Assembly (NCBI GenBank): GCA_025765595.1
Contig: JAIVFH010000028.1
Span: forward strand, 62,001-126,000
Source: Obelidium mucronatum
Taxonomy: Eukaryota > Chytridiomycota > Chytridiomycetes > Chytridiales > Chytriomycetaceae
DNA length: 64,000 nt
Direction of reading: 5' to 3'
The notes under the pieces were generated by a model. That model made no database searches. It saw only the letters and a list, made by a program, of their open reading frames with translations, and had not been told where the DNA came from. The number at the start of each line of letters is the position of its first letter. Position 1 is the stretch's first letter. Positions 23,601 through 35,443 of this stretch are shown one piece after another. Position numbers and translations under genes: made by a program.

Positions 23601-25855
23601 CCGCTGTAAGATTTACTGTTAATTCGAAATAATATGGTTTGACTTCCCTTTTTTCAGGTGAAAGAGAGAGTTTACAGTGAAGCAGAAGTTGCCAACTTGA
23701 AAAAGGGTATCGAAGTCGCCAGAGCAAATCTCATTGAAAATGAATGTGTCAGAATTCCCGGACCAGACACCTTCGCCGCCGAAATGATTCAAAATCCAAG
23801 TCCAGGGAACTCAAAAACCATCAGAGGCTCATTGATCATGCCGAAGTCTCTGAAGTCAATGAAGCCCTCTGGATCTAGCTCCAGGAGCTCTTCCCAAAAC
23901 GCCGGAGCAAGAAAAAAGAGTACTTTCGCTGTGTTTACGAAGTCCGAAGTCCCAGGCAGCATTTGTTTGGATTATGTGGAAACAGATTGGGCGTTCTCAA
24001 CAACGAAGTTGGTTTCTTCAATCCTGTCTCCTCAGCATGAAGCATCTGACTTTGCTATGAGTCTGAATATTTGTGAGTCTTTCTTTCACAACAGAATCAT
24101 GGCTAACTGATTTATAAGTTATTCTTGAGTACATCGGTCTTACAAAAGGAATCGAGGCCCCTAATCGATTGAGTAAACTTAACGCTCCGATCGCTGCTTA
24201 TATTCAACGGATGCAGCGCTTGTTGGAACAGTGTGTCGATAAGCCCATTCTGGCAAATGAGCTATATCTGCAAATCATCAAGATGACAACTAAAAACGAG
24301 GATAAAACGTCTTATGCTTGTGCGCAAATGTGGAAGCTTATGTGCGTTTGTGTTGGAGTTGTTGTTCCCACAATTCCAGATGTTCTGGACTACTTAAAGG
24401 CGCATCTTCGACGGTAATCAGCATTAACTAATAGCCACTTTGATTTAAAAAAATTGTCTTAGTTGCGAAGCCGTTGACCCGAAAGACAAATCCGAGAAAG
24501 AACGATCGAAATATGCAAACTACGCTCTTAAAACCTTGTATCAAACAATCAGAGGTGGTAAACGAATGCATCCACCATCTTCAGAGGAAATTGGTTGCGC
24601 TATGGTGTGTAATACTTCAGTCGACTACATTTAACACAATTTTCCAGAAACGTGCTCCCATGACCATACGATTCTACGCCCTAAACCGTCAATTCAGAGC
24701 TTTACCAATACATCCATCCGATAGTATTGAAACCATTTATTGTAAGAGCTGGGTTAATACATCTGTCCCTCTAAAAACATTACAGGCAATTTGATGGAGA
24801 AATTTGGTCTTGGAGAGGCATCAGGATTTGCCATTTACCAATATTACGCAAAATCCGGTATCAATTTGAAACAAGATGTCAAATAAGTAATTAATTTTTT
24901 GTATTGATTTCGACAGAGCTGGCTTTGTTTGCCGAAGACAAAATTTCAGATGTTATTTACAAATGCGAGAAGGCTAGTCATGCATCACAAACATCAGACA
25001 AGGTTCACTTTATTATTAAAAAGCGGCTGTTTGATGAGCCATTGAAGCCAAGTGAGCATCCAATTGAAGATGAATTTGTCCGATGGCAAGTAGTGGAGGA
25101 TGTCAAAAATGACAGATATCCTTTAAAGCCGGACGATTTGATTCTTGCAGCTGCTCTTACTGCACAGATTCAATTCGGAGACGCTATTTTGGGTGCAATG
25201 GAAAGGTTGGTAGACACTCGGCATTTACAAGGATTAACAACAAATCAAAATCCATTTAGCTATCACGAATTTTCAACCAAGGTCATTCCAAAGCGCCTTG
25301 TTTCAAACGAAATGGATGAAAAAATTGCAGGGGAGCATGGTAAACTTTGTGGAAAGTCAGGGAAGGAGTGCCACGAACAGTTTATGATGATGGTTAAAGT
25401 GCAGCCGCTCTATGGATATACAGTGTTCTCTGTTCTGGCATGTGTATTATTCTGGTTTGGTAGAAGTTAACCCCCGTACAACAGCAATCATACACCAATC
25501 AACTCCCTCGAGAATGCTGGTTGGCAATCGGATTTGACGGGATTCGAATTTTAGCTAGGCGCTCATTGGTAAGCGCTCGGCTTGCTTACTTGATAATAGT
25601 TATTAAATTTTGCTTTGTAGTCAATTTTTGCCACACATCCCTTTGCGGACCTCATCAACTATATCCCAGCGAAAAACAACATTTTGCTTGTCACAGAAAA
25701 TCGAACAACTTTGGGCAGTAAGTACTTATGCGACCTTCAGTAAGCAGATAGTTTAACTTTGATTCATAGCTTCAAAATACGTCTTTTCTACTGAAAACTC
25801 GTTGGCAATTGCCTCTTTAATCAAAGATTATATCGATTTTCACCTTGATGGTTGA
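17630..25855 (+). CDS. Unconventional myosin with tandem MyTH4-FERM units
   Basis: Actin motor of the MyTH4-FERM group (layout like myosin VII). The motor (17630 to about 20440) shows [15 protein letters not shown], the P-loop [63 protein letters not shown] and YVRCIKPN. A Ser/Pro insert lies in loop 2 (about 19790-19960). IQ-type repeats ([19 protein letters not shown]) and a charged Glu/Arg/Gln helix follow. Then MyTH4-FERM 1 (about 21500-23640) and MyTH4-FERM 2 (about 23960-25855). More than 20 exons. Conserved reading needs skips at 18276 (AAC-T-GCC), 18424 (CGT-A-AAC), 18479 (GAA-A-ACA), 21858 (TTC-T-AAA), and probably 21662 and 22428. Elsewhere the frame is clean. A few junctions around 21580-21660 and 25430-25490 are uncertain. 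Confidence 0.9.
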
Positions 25856-25984
25856 GATTTTCTACTTACATTTCTGCATGAATTTATTGATATAAAGTAA
25901 TTGATTGATGGTTCCCTTTGTTCTGTTTGACAATGGAACATTGTTGCTCAGCCAATCACAATTCAACGCAAAAAAGGTATCCAA

Positions 25985-27138
25985 ATGGGCATGTTCGGAG
26001 GAAAAAAGCCTGCTACTGCAGACGCAGCATCGCCCACAAGCCCGCCGGTTAATGACCCACGCGCTGCCACAGCCCCTAGTCCCATCCAAGAAGAGGCACC
26101 GCCCCCTCCAGGGCTGGGAAGACCCGCCAAACCAGAGAGTAAGACTCAAGCCTTAAAGTAATTTGGCGCCTCTATTAACGAGTATTCCTCAACAGAACGC
26201 GCTAATGGAAAGCAAGTGAAACCCGATTTAACCGTGAAAACTGCGCCACCGCAAAGCCCCCAACCTCAGCACGACCGCAAAAAAAATATGGAAGAAATAA
26301 TGGAAGACGCATCTCTTGAACTAGATGAAGAGGAAAGGGGCCATATGTCTCCCTCTTCTCCCAAACACAAACATGTTCATATTCCATCCAAAGAAGTGAA
26401 GGAGCTTCAGCATAAATTGGAGCTGGAGCAGCATGAAAAGGCAGAACTGGAAGATGCGAATGAAGACCTTAGGGCAAAAGTAGCTGCACTGAAACGAAAG
26501 TTACTATCTGCTGTGGCCATCAAAGAAAAAGAGTCAGTGAAAGCCAATCGAGTTCCAGTTTCAGTAGAAGTATGTATTTCCATAGCTATGATAACATTAT
26601 CTCTCAGAAGATTAAATGCCCAACGTCATTTTTGTAGGCCAATATGAATCTCAAATATCAGTTTCAGAAACGATTACTCACCGCAAAGGAAGACTACGCA
26701 AGCTTACTGGATGAAAATAGAAAGTTAGCGGCGAAAATCAAGGAATTGGAATCTCATCGTAAGTGAACATTCCAATTTCGCAAGTACATTAACCTCAGCT
26801 TCTGGATAGACTCAAAACGCGAGGTGCATGTATCTAAAGCGAGGCTAAATGAAGTGCTGCTATGGAAGAAGAAGTTTAAAGATCTGGAGGCAGAAAAACA
26901 TAAAATGGAAGAGAACTTTGCCGTGTTTATCAAGAAACTTGAAAAGGCAGAAGCAGAAAGAGACAAGATTCAAAATGACTTTAGCGAAGCTCAGATTCAA
27001 TTTGCACAGCGGTTATCGTATGATACCTACTCCCTTGAGAGCTTGACAGATCTCTCAGGCTCACGAAAAAGTCTCACCAGAAGGCAAACATCCACAACAA
27101 TACGGAATAGCAAACCTGCTCGAAAGTCAAGGGCCTGA
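25985..27138 (+). CDS. Coiled-coil protein, unrecognised
   Basis: Four exons (25985-26138, 26196-26569, 26638-26758, 26810-27138) give 325 aa with consistent phases. The N-terminal about 90 residues are Ala/Pro-rich and disordered (MGMFGGKKPATADAASPTSP). Then come three heptad-rich segments: KELQHKLELEQHEKAELEDA, NLKYQFQKRLLTAKEDYASL and KKKFKDLEAEKHKMEENFAV. The tail is Ser/Arg-rich. No known family recognised. It lies 130 nt after the myosin on the same strand and just before the ciliary gene BBS9, so a cytoskeletal or basal-body role is possible but is inference only. Confidence 0.75.
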
Positions 27139-27282
27139 GGAAAACTATGAATATGACGACTGTTGTCAGGTAATGAAAATTAGAGAGTGACAGAAACTGG
27201 CGAAATCTCATTCTTTACGATAGACTGCAGTCACCTTCCGCCTTCACTCCAAAACTACAAAAAAACATCAAATCATTAGATC

Positions 27283-27438
27283 ATGAGTTCGACGGCGGTG
27301 CAATCGGCAGGGTCACCGCAAGCGGGAGCGAAGTCTCCTAGCACGATACCCCCCATAGCCCCAATCGAAGATGATAAAGTCCGAAAGGCAAAGACACAAT
27401 TGGAATATAATGCATACGTTAAATCGAAAGCGAAATGA
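27283..27438 (+). CDS. Possible small protein (51 aa)
   Basis: Single open frame starting MSSTAVQSAGSPQ and ending LEYNAYVKSKAK, with a Pro/Ser-rich first half and a basic helical second half. It stands between two plus-strand genes. No recognised family; it could also be an exon of something larger. Too short to judge by codon use. Confidence 0.3.
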   Translation: MSSTAVQSAGSPQAGAKSPSTIPPIAPIEDDKVRKAKTQLEYNAYVKSKAK

Positions 27439-27659
27439 AGTAATAAAGTATTTGCAAATCAAATGTCACAGGTTTCGTCGTGCCTTATTTTATGAAACTC
27501 CCACTGAATCCAGATATTCAAAATACGCATAGCTGACTGAATGGTGGAAATCTGAAGACGTAAAGCGATCGAGTAGAGCGTATATTTGCACAGGATCGTT
27601 CAGTGGTTTCCCGTCAGGTTTCAAACTCGCCACAACTTTCGCGCACTGAACCATTTTCT

Positions 27660-30585
27660 CAGAGATTGTTTGCACTGCAACTTACGGAGGACTTCTTCGC
27701 CTGTTTCATCCGTCGGCGCAGCGATTCTCACCGAATCAGACGTTGCTTGAAGCGACTCTGGACTGAAGGGATTCTTCAAATCGAATTCGGGCATTCATGT
27801 AAATATCATAACGCATAATTGCATCGGCTTAATTATTGGCAGTTATGGCATCAGCGAACTATGTTTGGCGGCGCTGTTTGCAAACAAGCTGTCAATCTAT
27901 TCTTTGGATTTCACAGGTGCGAGAAACACGACTGAACTATAGCAAAATTACTTAAATATCATCAAACCCAACTAGCACAAGAAGACTCGTGCCGACTGAA
28001 TTTGCTCTCAGAATGTGCAATTGAGCATTCTTCATTCAGCTTTTGCTTTGGCCGCTTCGGTCGATGTCCCGGACGTGATATGATCAGTGTTCAATCTGTA
28101 GATGGAATTGTTTCTATTATTGACGGCGGCAGTTTGCTTTGCCTTCGAAAACTTCCACGGTTCATTTTGCCAGGCCCCTTAAAATACGTTTTTGCCTCTG
28201 ACAGCTTGGTTACATTTTCTTCGGATCTATGCCTTGAATCATACAGGTTTTACTCCACTTTTTGATTGCTCTAGTTGACTTTTCATTGTTTAGCATTCGG
28301 AATCTGATAATGCAAGATAATCCACGAGCACTATCCCTTGATGGACCACCAATTGTTTCTAAGTTTTCATCAAATCCTATAGAAGTAAGAATAATTTTCG
28401 ATTTGATAGGCACTTACAGTTTTCAGTGCACATGGTCGGTTCTTTTAGGCGAGCTAATTCTTGAAATTTTGGTTGGTCGGTTCTTCGAAGCAACACCACC
28501 AAACGAAAATGACATAGTTGCTGTTGGTATGCTCTTCTGCTTTATTTATTTTTTCCGAAATAACTCCATTCTTCCTGTGATGCACTCAATTAGGAGTCCA
28601 AAACTGCTTTGTCTATTCTGATCACGGGGAATCAAGGTTTCAAACAAACCTTGAATATGGACCTCGATATTGCCTTTCGTATCCATTACACCAAAGGAAA
28701 TCAGATAGCTCAAACAACTCCTTGTCCAACCTCGTAATCCTGTCGAAATCGGGAACACTATTTATTTATAAAAATCTTAAAGTATCCTGGATATCAAAAT
28801 GCAATATATCCTCATTGGTGCATCTATGCTTCGGCAGCTTTTGGTGAAGTGCTCATTTGTTGGTGGCGCCTTATTACACTAAAATACCCTACAGCGGGCT
28901 TCCTAACTTCGTGGTTCAATTGTACGAAAATGGAAACATTGCCATTTCTGCTATTTGCTTGTTTTCGGCTGATTCAGAATTGAAGCCGGCTCGATCGCTT
29001 ACCTTGGATCATCTTGAAAGGGAACTGCGCATCGAACGCAACAGAAAACGTAATAATTATCTTCTACTTTTCCAATTGAAGTTCTTTTTTTTTTTTTGGT
29101 TTTCAACCAACTCGTATCTTGATAGACCAGCGGTCAACGCCATATGCTCTTTCCAATGAAAAACTTGTGGCTGTTGCCATCAAATTCATACCACAGTTGG
29201 CGAGTAGTACTAAAAGCAATGTAAACTATCAATCCAGCTTTCGCTAGTTAAATCATATTTACAGAGCACGAAGTCTGTACTATATACCGTTCATATATGC
29301 CTCAGCTCCAAAGGAAGGCAACTCACGAATCTCTGCCTCGTCCTTTCGCATTCGTCTGCATTTTCGCTAAGCCAGTCACAATTTATAGTTCCAAAGTTGG
29401 GTGAGGCCAACTTTTTTCTTTCGTGGTTGGCAACTGACTCACTTGGTTAGATGAGGCCACCTCGTTTAATCCCACCGTCTGCTTGATGTCATCCACTGTC
29501 GTCAGTTTAAAATTAAGAACTGTTTTGAAATTCAAGACAGAAGATGGCGCTTATCGATGTGAAACTGACAACTTTCAAATCCCTGTGGCTGTTTGTGGCA
29601 GCTATGGAGCGTATAAGCTCAAAATTAGAAACCCCAATGAAATTGACTCTGTTAAGTAACAAAGAGACTGCTAAGCTGGAGGATATCTTTGAACGTGAGT
29701 TGGCGAATCATCCGAGTTAGAGTGACAATTTTGTCCACAGATCCAAATCTCAAGTATGAGGCCCGAAAAGGATCAATCACATTCAAGTTTCACACTGGAA
29801 ATATGGTAGAGGTGATTGCGTCGAAATCATCGGGAAAGTACCGTCTTCAAGGAAACTCATTTGATACCTTTGGGGTTCCCTTTTCCGATTTGAATCAGCG
29901 GCTTTCCCGATTCTTCGAGTATGTTTATCTTCCAACATTTCCATTCGTCGTTTTTTCTTTTTTGAATAATTCATTTCCAAATGGTAGAAGGGATGATGTT
30001 GCGTTTGAATTGGTCATAAAAGACTCCTTTCCGACATCAGAATTTTCATGTCTCTTAAACTTGTATCGAAATGTAAGTGAGGTAAAAGTTTGTTTTGTTT
30101 GAGCTAAAACCTAAAACCGGAGCTTTGGTCATAGAAACAATACGACTTAGATTGCTCCAAAAAAGAGTTGGCGAAAAAAGTGAAACAATATGAAGCAATT
30201 CATCAAACATTGTTGACACGATATCAGTCAAATTTGTTGGTTCCTATTGCCCCACTTGAAACTCTATTGAAATTATCCTTCAATCAGGTCTGGGACTTCA
30301 ATTTCGTTCAAACTTATTCAAAAATTGAAAATCTTATTTTAGCTATCACTAACGTTGGATAGATATCAAGATAGCATTGTGACTTTGAAGGAGCTCGGAA
30401 ACAGAATACAAGCCACAATTATCATCTTTTGCGGAAATAAGGCAGCTAATGCTGGTCTTATTGTCAATGGCTATGATAACTGGTTGGAGGGAAAAGTGGA
30501 TCCGTTATTTAAATACTTGGATGGGAGCCAAACGCATGATTCAACCAACTTGGCATTGCATTTATCCAACATCTTGGCAAAATAA
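27660..30585 (+). CDS. BBS9: BBSome subunit BBS9 (PTHB1), 5' end unresolved
   Basis: Core scaffold of the BBSome, which moves membrane proteins in and out of cilia. The N-terminal beta-propeller is visible: SEIVCTATYGGLLRLF, TLLEATLD then EGILQIEFG, ELCLAALFANKLSIYSL, GRDMISVQSVDGIVSI, LPGPLKYVFASDSL and VVQLYENGNIAISA. The GAE/platform parts follow: KGSITFKFHTGNMVEVIAS and RLQGNSFDTFGVPFSDLNQR. The C-terminal alpha-helical part ends GSQTHDSTNLALHLSNILAK. About 15 exons. One-base skips are needed at 27764 (GAC-T-GAA) and 29594 (GTT-T-GTG). One junction near 27787-27850 is off by +2 or -1. The first about 45 residues of the family are not located. The 3' end lies 46 nt from the end of TBC1D19 on the other strand. 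Confidence 0.85.
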
Positions 30586-30631
30586 ATAAGAAGCCAAAAG
30601 ATCGATTTTGCTTTGCAATAACTCTATTCTT

Positions 30632-32985
30632 TCAATCAAATTCACGATCATCGTCGTCACCCAATTGACACGTAAATGCTTTCCACTGCTTAGGAAGACA
30701 ATCAAACTTTGTGTTGTGGATAAAAAAGTAATGCTGTAGCAATGGAATGACTTTAATCATTAGCCAAATCCATTAGCGCTCTCTAAAATACATGGGATAT
30801 TTAAAATGAAGGTGGGATTGTTCGCTGGATTATTTTTTTTTTGTACCTCAACGTCTTTCTCTGTCTTGGCCTCCATAAGACGCTCTTTCCGAAATAGAAA
30901 TATAGAAGCGCCCACTGCACTCAAAATTTCCATGCGATCAAATCCAAGGATACGATCCCACAATAAGAGTACTTGTTCAACGTCTAGTACACCCACAAAT
31001 CCAAACATTAGCCAGCGAAAGGCATACGTGATTGGGGGGCACCCTATTTCGTGTGTCAAATGGAGGAAGAGGAGTGGATCCAATTGTTTCAAGAAGGACT
31101 CAAAAGTCACAGCAAGGGTCATTATTCCATCAGAATAAGTTGATATAGTATGCAGCTTAAAAAAATATCTAAATTATTTTTGTATAGCAAGTTAGCGCCT
31201 CTGGATTTGAGTCGTTCCCTTACTTTGCGTATAGTTCCCGAAACATCATGTAAGCTGTTTCTAATTCTGCTCTGATAAATGTCACAAGCATAGCGTATGA
31301 AGAAATTCCTGAAAACGGAAATATTCCGTTGGGTGGATAGCTTTTTACAGGCAGCGACCATTTTCCTATAGTTACCCAGCGGTTTAGTATGGAACCAATC
31401 AAATCTCTCACGTCATTGATGTGAATTCTTTGCATCTTACCTTTCATTTTATTTTTTATTTCTGTCTCAATCCATGCATCGAAGAAAGTTGGATGAGCGT
31501 TTGGTGAGTTTTTCAAATGCCATTCATCGCGTGACCACAGAAGAAGGATATCCTGCACCAGATCCTCAAAAACAAAGTAATTATCATCTGCTTTGCAATC
31601 TTCTGAGTCTGAGATTATCATGTGATCTGTCAATAGCTCATATCGTGCAACCTGTGCTTTCAGGAAACAACAGTGTTCAAGAGCCTGGTAAAGAAGGGGT
31701 CGGCAGGAGTCAAAAAGTAAATTGATTTGAATATCTTTTGGTGAGTTAAAAAAATAAATTTTACATTCTGCCGAGAGTCAATTGTGAAATCTGATTGAAT
31801 CATCAAATCCCACATGTCGGCTCGACAGTGACCAGGAATTCCTTGCTTTGAAAAGCAATGAGCTTCAGAAATAGATTTCGATGATAGAATTCTGTTTGCG
31901 GCTTGGCTCGTTTTAGTCGCAAATGTATCGTCTATAGCCATTTTTTAGATTACGACCGACTTATGGTTTCTAACCATCAAGATCATCGACGCCCACATGT
32001 AAAAAATTTGGGCAAAGCTCCTTGAACTCATGCCGAAACTCTTCAACAGTCAAAGCCTGATATGCAATATGGCACGTGGACCAAAACGTTGAAAACAACC
32101 CACCACTACTCGTCTTGAGCCTTTAGGCGATAAAAACATGATGTGAATTTTACGATATTTATGATGATATCAAATACCCATCGTCAGTGTTTTGAGATTT
32201 GCCCGTGTGTCTGGGCGTTATGGGTTGAAGACTCCGTATCGCCTCAAAAATATCATCGGCTGAGTATAATCCAGTAAGAACCTCTACATTTTTTCTGAAT
32301 TCGATACTGCGTGAGTATTCCAGCCCGGTTGAAAGGCAGACATCAGTTTTTCCCACAGCTTTAATGTAAAATGTATCTTCATCGTTTTTTCGTCTCTGAT
32401 TTTTTTGTTTTGTTCTTTTTAGTTTCATATAGGAAGGGGTAAGCTAAACGCAGATTTAGTTTACCCTGTCAACTAGTGGTACTCTGTTGTCTCGTGTCAT
32501 TCTTTCAAGACGCCTTTTGATGATCATATCCATGTCCCATTTTGCTCCACGCACTTGAATTTCAAACTGATTCTGAGAGAATGCATCCAAATGGGTCCCG
32601 ATTAAACGCAGACTCTTTGGAAAGTATCTGCCCACTAAGAATGGCATTGGGTTTTGAGCTTTGAATTGATAATAGTTGGATATGAGTTGAGATAATCCGC
32701 CTGGTTTAGCAAGATCTTGGCTTATGATATATGCAACCTTGTTCTATGCTCGTTGATGGCAATGCCACTCTTCGCTGTTTGTTGGCAGTCAGTTAAGATC
32801 TCAATAATATTGTTCCATACTTTACCCTAATTTCCGATTTTAAACACCAGTAAGAATATGTACTTGCCAGCTTGTTGATGCAGTGGGTATCATTATTATC
32901 TTGGTGTGAGTGCAGCAACAGCTGAGGTTTGGACAACATTACAAAAAAAAGCTGACAAACTCTGTTGGAGCAAAAGAAAACACAA
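30632..32985 (-). CDS. TBC1D19-like TBC-domain protein
   Basis: TBC domains are usually Rab GTPase-activating; this subfamily is little studied. Landmarks in order: GKSQNTDDG, QALTVEEFRHEFKELCPNF, SEAHCFSKQGIPGHCRADMW, DDNYFVFEDLVQDILLLWSR, YPPNGIFPFSGISSYAMLV, YFFKLHTISTYSDGIMTL, GCPPITYAFRWLMFGFVGVL, EQVLLLWDRILGFDRMEIL and ALMDLAND then KVIPLLQHYFF. The final exon needs one skip at 30755 (GAT-T-AAA, zero-frame stop TAA), which restores the conserved C-terminus to a stop at 30632. The proposed start at about 32985 uses a GC-AG intron (GCAAGT donor, near 32835-32880). A frame jump of +2 or -1 near 32740 is unresolved. The arginine-finger motif was not seen clearly. Confidence 0.82.
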
Positions 32986-32987
32986 TA

Positions 32988-34957
32988 ATGGCAACGCAGC
33001 AGTTCAATTTCTACGAAGGATCGCTTGCGTCTTCAGCTTACATTGTACCTTCGGCAAAGAATCCACACGTGTCGCTTTCAGCCGCTTCACACACAACTTT
33101 GTCAGACTCAATGCATCCAATTCAGAGCCTGGAGGAGGAACTAAACCTCGAACACGACGAATATGATTCAGACTTTGAACAAGAACAAATGTCACCGCCT
33201 CCGAAACGCGTCCAAACTCCTCACCTGCCAACATCAAAACTACCGAACCCATCTCCCAGAAAGCAGCTGCACACATTCCAAGGGAAAATGCATCCATTAA
33301 TTCTCAGAGACGATGAGCATTGTCAAATTGATCCTCATGTTGGAGATCATCGTCAGAAGTACGTGATGATGGCGTCTGTGTTGACAACACAAGAGAGCAA
33401 AACTTCTCTGGGCAAAAAAAGTGCTTCCAAACAGAAGTCAAAAAAACGCTCTCAAGACTCAGCCTCCAGGAGATCCTTGAAGCAGGCTCTCCCTCCTCTG
33501 CTGCCCCATCAACGAAAGATGGAAAGTATTCTCCACGACATTCATCACCCTCAACAGACTGGGTCCAAGCGAGCAGCTTCCATTTTAATCCGACCTGATA
33601 TTGACCAAGTGTCGAAACTATTAGCAGTCATTGATGATTTAAAATTGAAGTTGAAGGAAAGAGATGAAGAAGTGAAAACCTTGAAGATTGTGAGCTATCT
33701 TGCCTTCTATTTTCGTCAGTAATTGTAACATCCTCTTTTTCTCGGGTGTATGAAGGTCAATCGCAGACAAGATCTTGCCATCAATCGAACTGATAAAAAT
33801 CAACAAGATCTGCCCAAAATATTGCAACATCAAAGCGAGGAACTGCGAACTCTCAAGCACACGCATGCGACTTGTGCTTCCCGTATTTCTAATGCTGAAA
33901 AGTCTTCACAGGAACACATTGAAGAAACGGTACAGCTCCGAGAAAAGCTGGCTAAAATGACGGCACTTGTTAAAAGTCGGTTCGGAGAAGAAGGAGCATC
34001 AAAAGTTCATGTAGAAATTGAGAAACTGAAAAAAGACGTTGATGAAAAGGAAGAGCTTGTTGTGGTTTGTTCTTTTTCGCAATGCTGATTGATGAACTGT
34101 TACCTTTTTAATCACGAAGAGTGACTTCCGATTTGATATACATATAGGAGCTCAACAAAAAAATCAAGTACTTAGAAAACTCCAACAATATGGCTGTACG
34201 CGAAGTGCGTCTAAAAAATGCAAAGTTGGTGAAAGAGGTGGAGGATATGAAACTTGCCAACAAACAACTTTCAGAAAAGCTTGAGGTAACAACTGTTCTT
34301 ATTTAAATAATACCTGAACAATCAATGTGGCAGGAGAAAGCCCGTCAGATTGCGGCAATGTCCATTTACTCCATGCTGCACAGCAATAACCCACACGCCC
34401 CGGAACCGCCTCAATCGGAAAATGGCGGTGATGCGAAAACTAACTCAAAGCGTCATCAAAATGGCACTCAAACGACTATCCGCACCAACAAAGCCCATTT
34501 GAATCCGCAACAATCTGTACACAAGCCAACACTTGCAAAACCAACCAGCAGCAATAAGCCAAACAATGATGCGTTAATCAAGTCATGGCATTTATCCAAA
34601 ACCCCGCTTCCGTCGAACGAGGACTTGCTGAATTTGGGTTCTATGCCACATGTGGTATCATCAGAACACGTGAGCGAGAAGCAAATTTCCAAACGGCTTG
34701 CCATATTGGAACAAAGTGAAGATACTCCTGTTGCTATTGTAGCAAGGCGTTACTTGCTAATGCAGTTGGCCGCTTTGGAAAAGCTCCGACGGAGCCCAGA
34801 AGCCGAAACAGTTATGCCTCGACCACCAAAAGCAACTCAAAAACCCAAAATAGATGATGCAAAAAGTGGAACAAGGGGTGAAGACAAGACGGTCGATGAG
34901 TTGGAGTTTTTCACATTCCCTGATACTCAACGAAAGTCGGTTCTGGGAACGCACTGA
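32988..34957 (+). CDS. Lebercilin-like ciliary coiled-coil protein
   Basis: Four exons (32988-33689, 33756-34064, 34148-34285, 34334-34957) give 590 aa with closed phases. Residues about 210-400 are a continuous coiled coil with the lebercilin pattern: LQHQSEELRTLKHTHATC, RISNAEKSSQEHIEETVQLR, EEKLVELNKK-like heptads (DEKEELVVELNKKIKYLENS) and the characteristic end LSEKLEEKARQIAAMSIYS. N- and C-terminal parts are disordered and Ser/Lys/Pro-rich. Lebercilin works at the ciliary base and with intraflagellar transport in animals; the same role is inferred. Divergent from TBC1D19 and close to BBS9, so two cilium-linked genes lie within 8 kb. No frameshift. Confidence 0.75.
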
Positions 34958-34960
34958 GAT

Positions 34961-35244
34961 ATGGAGGGTAGGGCCATTGTGCCGAAGATTGGCAATGCAG
35001 TTTCCGTGGTTTTGAAGTGTTTACGTAAGAATTATGAACAACTCTATTTGATTGGTCAGCAGAATGCCTCACTGTTCTGCTTCCAGCCAGTTGAATTTGA
35101 AGCTTGAACGAAGTTTGCCCTTTCTTCTAACGCCTGCTAGAGGACGATCATCGGTATCCTTTACCCAAACATCTCGATCAACGTCGGCACACATACAGAT
35201 TGTAAATCAGGGTTTCACACAATTTTTGTGCTTTCCTTCCAAGT
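34961..35244 (+). CDS. Possible small protein needing one base skip
   Basis: A frame from MEGRAIVPKIGNAVSV reaches TGA at 35105-35107 after 48 codons. Skipping T35105 (GCT-T-GAA) continues into an open Ser/Thr-rich frame that ends at 35244 (FLCFPSK), total about 94 aa. The context matches the skip sites in neighbouring genes, but there is no family match to prove it. It starts 4 nt after the lebercilin-like stop codon, which is tight for an independent gene. Confidence 0.3.
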
Positions 35245-35443
35245 GACAGCCCATCTCCACCGTTCACCCCGACAACGCTTCCGCATCCGTCCAGTCAGCT
35301 TAACTAGACCTCATTCGCATCGCTCCCGCCAGCAGCCGCGCGATCCTCTTCCGTCCAATCCCGTTTACTTTCGGGCTTGACTCAACAACGAAATTTTAAT
35401 TTTATAACAATCGCTCTGATAGGCAGTAGAAATCAGTCACTAA

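Noticed and set aside
27490..27797. Minus-strand gene reading MPEFDLKNPFSPES... and QTISEKMVQCAKVV...
   Set aside because: It has a tidy composition, but it lies antisense to an exon that aligns well with the BBS9 propeller, needs its own frame break (an 11-nt GTAAGTTGCAG pseudo-intron or -1), and matches no family I know.
28795..28900. Apparent in-frame TGA and frame changes in BBS9 after FGSFW
   Set aside because: A 51-nt intron (GTGAAG to CTACAG) removes it and joins FGSF to CGLPNFVVQLYENG in phase, so it is not counted as a frameshift.
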